From an uncultured Bilophila sp. (GTDB lineage: Bacteria; Desulfobacterota; Desulfovibrionia; Desulfovibrionales; Desulfovibrionaceae): a stretch of 15,402 nt of DNA. The notes below the pieces were generated by a model. That model worked only from the letters and a program-made list of their open reading frames with translations, was not told the origin of the DNA and did no database searches. The DNA is taken from contig CABKMN010000052.1 in NCBI GenBank assembly GCA_902373525.1, positions 1 to 15,402 of the forward strand. Reading direction: 5' to 3'. Positions 13,256-15,402 of this stretch are shown piece by piece; the first letter of the stretch is position 1; every line of letters starts with the position of its first letter. Made by a program: the position numbers and the translations under genes.

Positions 13256-14581
13256 ATGATCACATTGCAGGCTCCGGCGTCGAAGTCGGTATCGCATCGG
13301 ATGGTTATGGGCGCGGCCCTCGCGCAGGGGGATTCCGTGGTGAGCCGCGTGCTCGAAAGCAAGGACCTTGAACGCACGATGGCGATCCTCCGCGCCGCCG
13401 GGGCGGGCATCGTGCGCGTCGGGGAAGGGGAATACGCGGTGTCCGGCGTCGGCGGACAGCCGCACGGCGGCGCGGTGGACCCCGTGTCCTGCGACGTGCA
13501 CGAGTCCGGCACGACCTGCCGGCTGCTGACCGCCGTGCTCGCCGCCGGGATGGGGCGTTTCCGCATCCACGGCGCGCCGCGCATGCACGAACGCCCCATC
13601 GGCGAGCTGACCGCAGCGCTTGAAAGCGTGGGCGTATCCTTCGCCTTTGAAGGCAAGCCCGGCTTCCCGCCCTTCGTCATGCGGACGCACGGGCTGGACG
13701 GCGGCGAACTGACCATCGGCATGGACGAATCCAGCCAGTACCTTTCCGGCGTGCTGCTGGCGGCTCCGTTGGCCCGGACAGAACTCACCGTAAACATCGG
13801 CGGGACCAAGGTGGTCTCGTGGCCCTACGTCGGGCTGACCTTGCAGGCGCTGGAGCAGTTCGGCGTCCCCTTTACGGTGGAACGCCGCGACGGCGAGGTC
13901 TGGAGCGCCGTCGACTGGCATACGCTGGAGGAGGCCGCGCCGGGCCGCGTCCGTTTCCGCATGCGTCCCGCCATGTACCGCGCGGGGCGGTACGCCGTCG
14001 AAGGCGACTGGTCGGGCGCGTCCTACTTCCTCGCCGCCGGGGCCATCGGCACCCGTCCGGTGCGGATTGAGGGCCTGCGGGCCGATTCGTTGCAGGGCGA
14101 CCGGGTGATGCTGGACATCCTGCGCGACATGGGGGCGGACATCGACGTCGAGGCCGACGCCGTAACGGTCCATCCGTCCGAACTGCACGGCGTGAAGGCG
14201 GACATGAGCCGCTGCCCGGACCTCGTGCCCACCGTCGCGGTGCTCGCCGCGCACGCTTCCGGCTCCACCCGGCTGTGGAACGCCGCGCACCTGCGGATCA
14301 AGGAATGCGACCGCATCGCGGTCCCGGCTCAGGAACTCGCCAAGGTGGGCGTCCGCTGCGACGAGCACGACGACGGGCTGACCATCCACGGCGATCCGTC
14401 CCTGCCGTCGCGTCTGCATTCGCTGGACGGCATCGGTTTTTCGGCGCACGGCGATCACCGCATCGCCATGAGTCTGGCCCTGCTGGAACTGCGGGGTGCG
14501 CGTCTTACGCTGGACAATCCGGCCTGCGTGAGCAAATCGTTCCCGAATTTCTGGGAATGCTGGGGAAAGGTGCGGGTATGA
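13256..14581 (+). CDS. aroA: 3-phosphoshikimate 1-carboxyvinyltransferase (EPSP synthase)
   Basis: Condenses phosphoenolpyruvate with shikimate-3-phosphate in the shikimate pathway. The 441-residue protein begins MITLQAPASKSVSHRM, carrying the substrate-binding SKS-SHR motif at the very N-terminus. ESGTTCRLL corresponds to the PEP-binding loop (NAGTAMRPL in E. coli), with Leu in place of the following Pro. HERPIGEL, DESSQYLSGVLLA, GDWSGASYFLAAGAI, the Asp in CPDLVPTVAVLAA, RIKECDRI and GDHRIAM cover the remaining catalytic motifs. The ATG at 13256 was chosen because it immediately precedes the conserved start; GGA elements at 13246-13253 act as Shine-Dalgarno. An upstream in-frame ATG (13187) would overlap the attenuator terminator. 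It overlaps tyrA by ATGA. Confidence 0.97.
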   Translation: MITLQAPASKSVSHRMVMGAALAQGDSVVSRVLESKDLERTMAILRAAGAGIVRVGEGEYAVSGVGGQPHGGAVDPVSCDVHESGTTCRLLTAVLAAGMGRFRIHGAPRMHERPIGELTAALESVGVSFAFEGKPGFPPFVMRTHGLDGGELTIGMDESSQYLSGVLLAAPLARTELTVNIGGTKVVSWPYVGLTLQALEQFGVPFTVERRDGEVWSAVDWHTLEEAAPGRVRFRMRPAMYRAGRYAVEGDWSGASYFLAAGAIGTRPVRIEGLRADSLQGDRVMLDILRDMGADIDVEADAVTVHPSELHGVKADMSRCPDLVPTVAVLAAHASGSTRLWNAAHLRIKECDRIAVPAQELAKVGVRCDEHDDGLTIHGDPSLPSRLHSLDGIGFSAHGDHRIAMSLALLELRGARLTLDNPACVSKSFPNFWECWGKVRV

Positions 14582-15357
14582 ACGTGAATGCGGAGGACGG
14601 CTTTACGCCTCGGCGTCTGGTGATCGTCGGTTGCCGGGGCCGGATGGGGGCGCTGCTCTGCGCGCGTTGGAGCGCGGCGGGGCATGATGTGGTCGGGGTG
14701 GACCTTCCCTTGACCGAAGAGGTGTTCGCGAGGGCGTTGCCGGGCGCTGCGGCGGTCTTCCTGTGCATTCCCGCCGGGGCGATGGCGGAGGTGCTGCCGC
14801 GTCTCGTGCCGTATCTGGACGGCGCGCAGATACTTGCGGACATCACCTCGGTGAAGATGCAGCCGCTGGCCCAGATGGAGGCCGCCTACGCCGGTCCGGT
14901 GGTGGGCACGCATCCGTTGTTCGGCCCCAAGCCGCAGCCGTCCGACCTCCGGGTCTGCGTCACGCCGGGAAAGGCCGCGACGGAGGCGGTTCTCGGCCTC
15001 GTGGAGAGCCTTTTTCGGGACATGGGATGCACGACCTTCCGTTCCACCGCCGAGGCCCACGACCGCGCCGCCGCATCCATTCAGGGGCTCAATTTCATCA
15101 CCAGCCTCGCCTACTTCGCGACCCTTGCGGAGCATGAGGAGCTGCTGCCCTTCGTCACGCCGTCCTTCCGGCGGCGTCTGGAGTCCTCGCGCAAGCTGCT
15201 CACCGAGGATGCGCCCCTGTTCGAGTGGCTGTTCGAGGCCAACCCCATGAGTCAGGAGTCCATCCGCCAGTACCGTTCGTTCCTCAACGTGGCCGCGGGC
15301 GGCGACGTCAACGTCCTCGTCCAGCGCGCCGGGTGGTGGTGGAAGGAAGCCAGATAG
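14578..15357 (+). CDS. tyrA: Prephenate dehydrogenase (TyrA family)
   Basis: NAD(P)-dependent oxidation of prephenate (or arogenate) on the branch to tyrosine. The 259-residue protein is a stand-alone TyrA without chorismate mutase or ACT domain. The Rossmann motif is VIVGCRGRMGALLCARW (about residues 14-30). VFLCIPAGAMAEVLP, DITSVK, VGTHPLFGP and EAHDRAAASIQGLNFITSLAYF are typical of TyrA. The start overlaps the aroA stop (ATGA at 14578-14581), implying translational coupling. Together with the Tyr leader peptide upstream, this supports a tyrosine-regulated unit. The absence of an ACT domain is consistent with control at transcription, though feedback inhibition at the active site is possible. 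Cofactor and substrate preference cannot be read from the sequence. Confidence 0.95.
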   Translation: MNVNAEDGFTPRRLVIVGCRGRMGALLCARWSAAGHDVVGVDLPLTEEVFARALPGAAAVFLCIPAGAMAEVLPRLVPYLDGAQILADITSVKMQPLAQMEAAYAGPVVGTHPLFGPKPQPSDLRVCVTPGKAATEAVLGLVESLFRDMGCTTFRSTAEAHDRAAASIQGLNFITSLAYFATLAEHEELLPFVTPSFRRRLESSRKLLTEDAPLFEWLFEANPMSQESIRQYRSFLNVAAGGDVNVLVQRAGWWWKEAR

Positions 15358-15378
15358 GAAAGATTGGAGGGGGGAAGG

Positions 15379-15402
15379 GGAACCTTTCTGAAGAAAGGTT
15401 CC
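15379..15402 (+). terminator. Hairpin after tyrA, cut by the window end
   Basis: GGAACCTTTC (15379-15388), loop TGAA, GAAAGGTTCC (15393-15402) is a perfect 10-bp stem starting 22 bp after the tyrA stop. The G/A-rich bases before it (15368-15378) suggest the stem continues past the window edge. It resembles the hairpins around dapF and dapL. Confidence 0.6.

Noticed and set aside
1..15402. Mobile elements, CRISPR arrays, tRNA genes or a defence system
   Set aside because: No transposase, integrase, regular spacer-repeat array, cloverleaf or defence-type gene is visible. The coding content is housekeeping throughout.

Overview
The window is high-GC chromosomal DNA of ordinary housekeeping type. 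It most likely comes from a Desulfovibrionaceae member (Desulfovibrio/Bilophila-like, Desulfovibrionales). The basis is inference from gene content: the DapL diaminopimelate route beside dapF, a C-x14-C-x2-C type QueE, an aroA-tyrA pair of the kind found in Desulfovibrio aromatic operons, a type III glutamine synthetase, zapB-zapA followed by 6S RNA and rny, and long G/A-rich intergenic hairpins. I see no phage, insertion sequence, CRISPR array, tRNA or rRNA gene.

Layout. 264-617 (+) is a small DUF486 membrane protein. It converges, across bidirectional terminator hairpins, on the minus-strand queuosine genes queE (814-1455) and queC (1922-2692). These two are separated by a 466-bp spacer full of palindromes and short repeats. 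queC is divergent from glmU (2895-4265, +). Then come the cell-division pair zapB (4535-4759) and zapA (4775-5038), a 6S RNA gene (about 5051-5231), and rny (5409-6968), which ends in a very clear terminator. An 861-bp stretch without a convincing gene leads to the promoter region of glnN (7830-10022), the type III glutamine synthetase. A further 552 bp with several hairpins precedes dapF (10575-11417) and dapL (11581-12831), which supply meso-diaminopimelate and lysine. The right end holds a promoter, a 35-codon leader peptide with four consecutive Tyr codons (13057-13164), an intrinsic terminator (13194-13225), aroA (13256-14581) and tyrA (14578-15357, overlapping aroA by 4 bp). The window ends inside a hairpin downstream of tyrA.

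How the genes fit together. GlmU, DapF/DapL and ZapA/ZapB all serve peptidoglycan synthesis or septation. 6S RNA and RNase Y act globally on transcription and RNA decay. GlnN assimilates ammonium. AroA and TyrA carry flux from shikimate to tyrosine. The most interesting element is what looks like a complete ribosome-mediated attenuator sensing charged tRNA-Tyr upstream of aroA-tyrA. The second theme is dense intergenic palindromes, including a palindromic cassette that forms the last codons of queC and places its stop codon in a hairpin loop.
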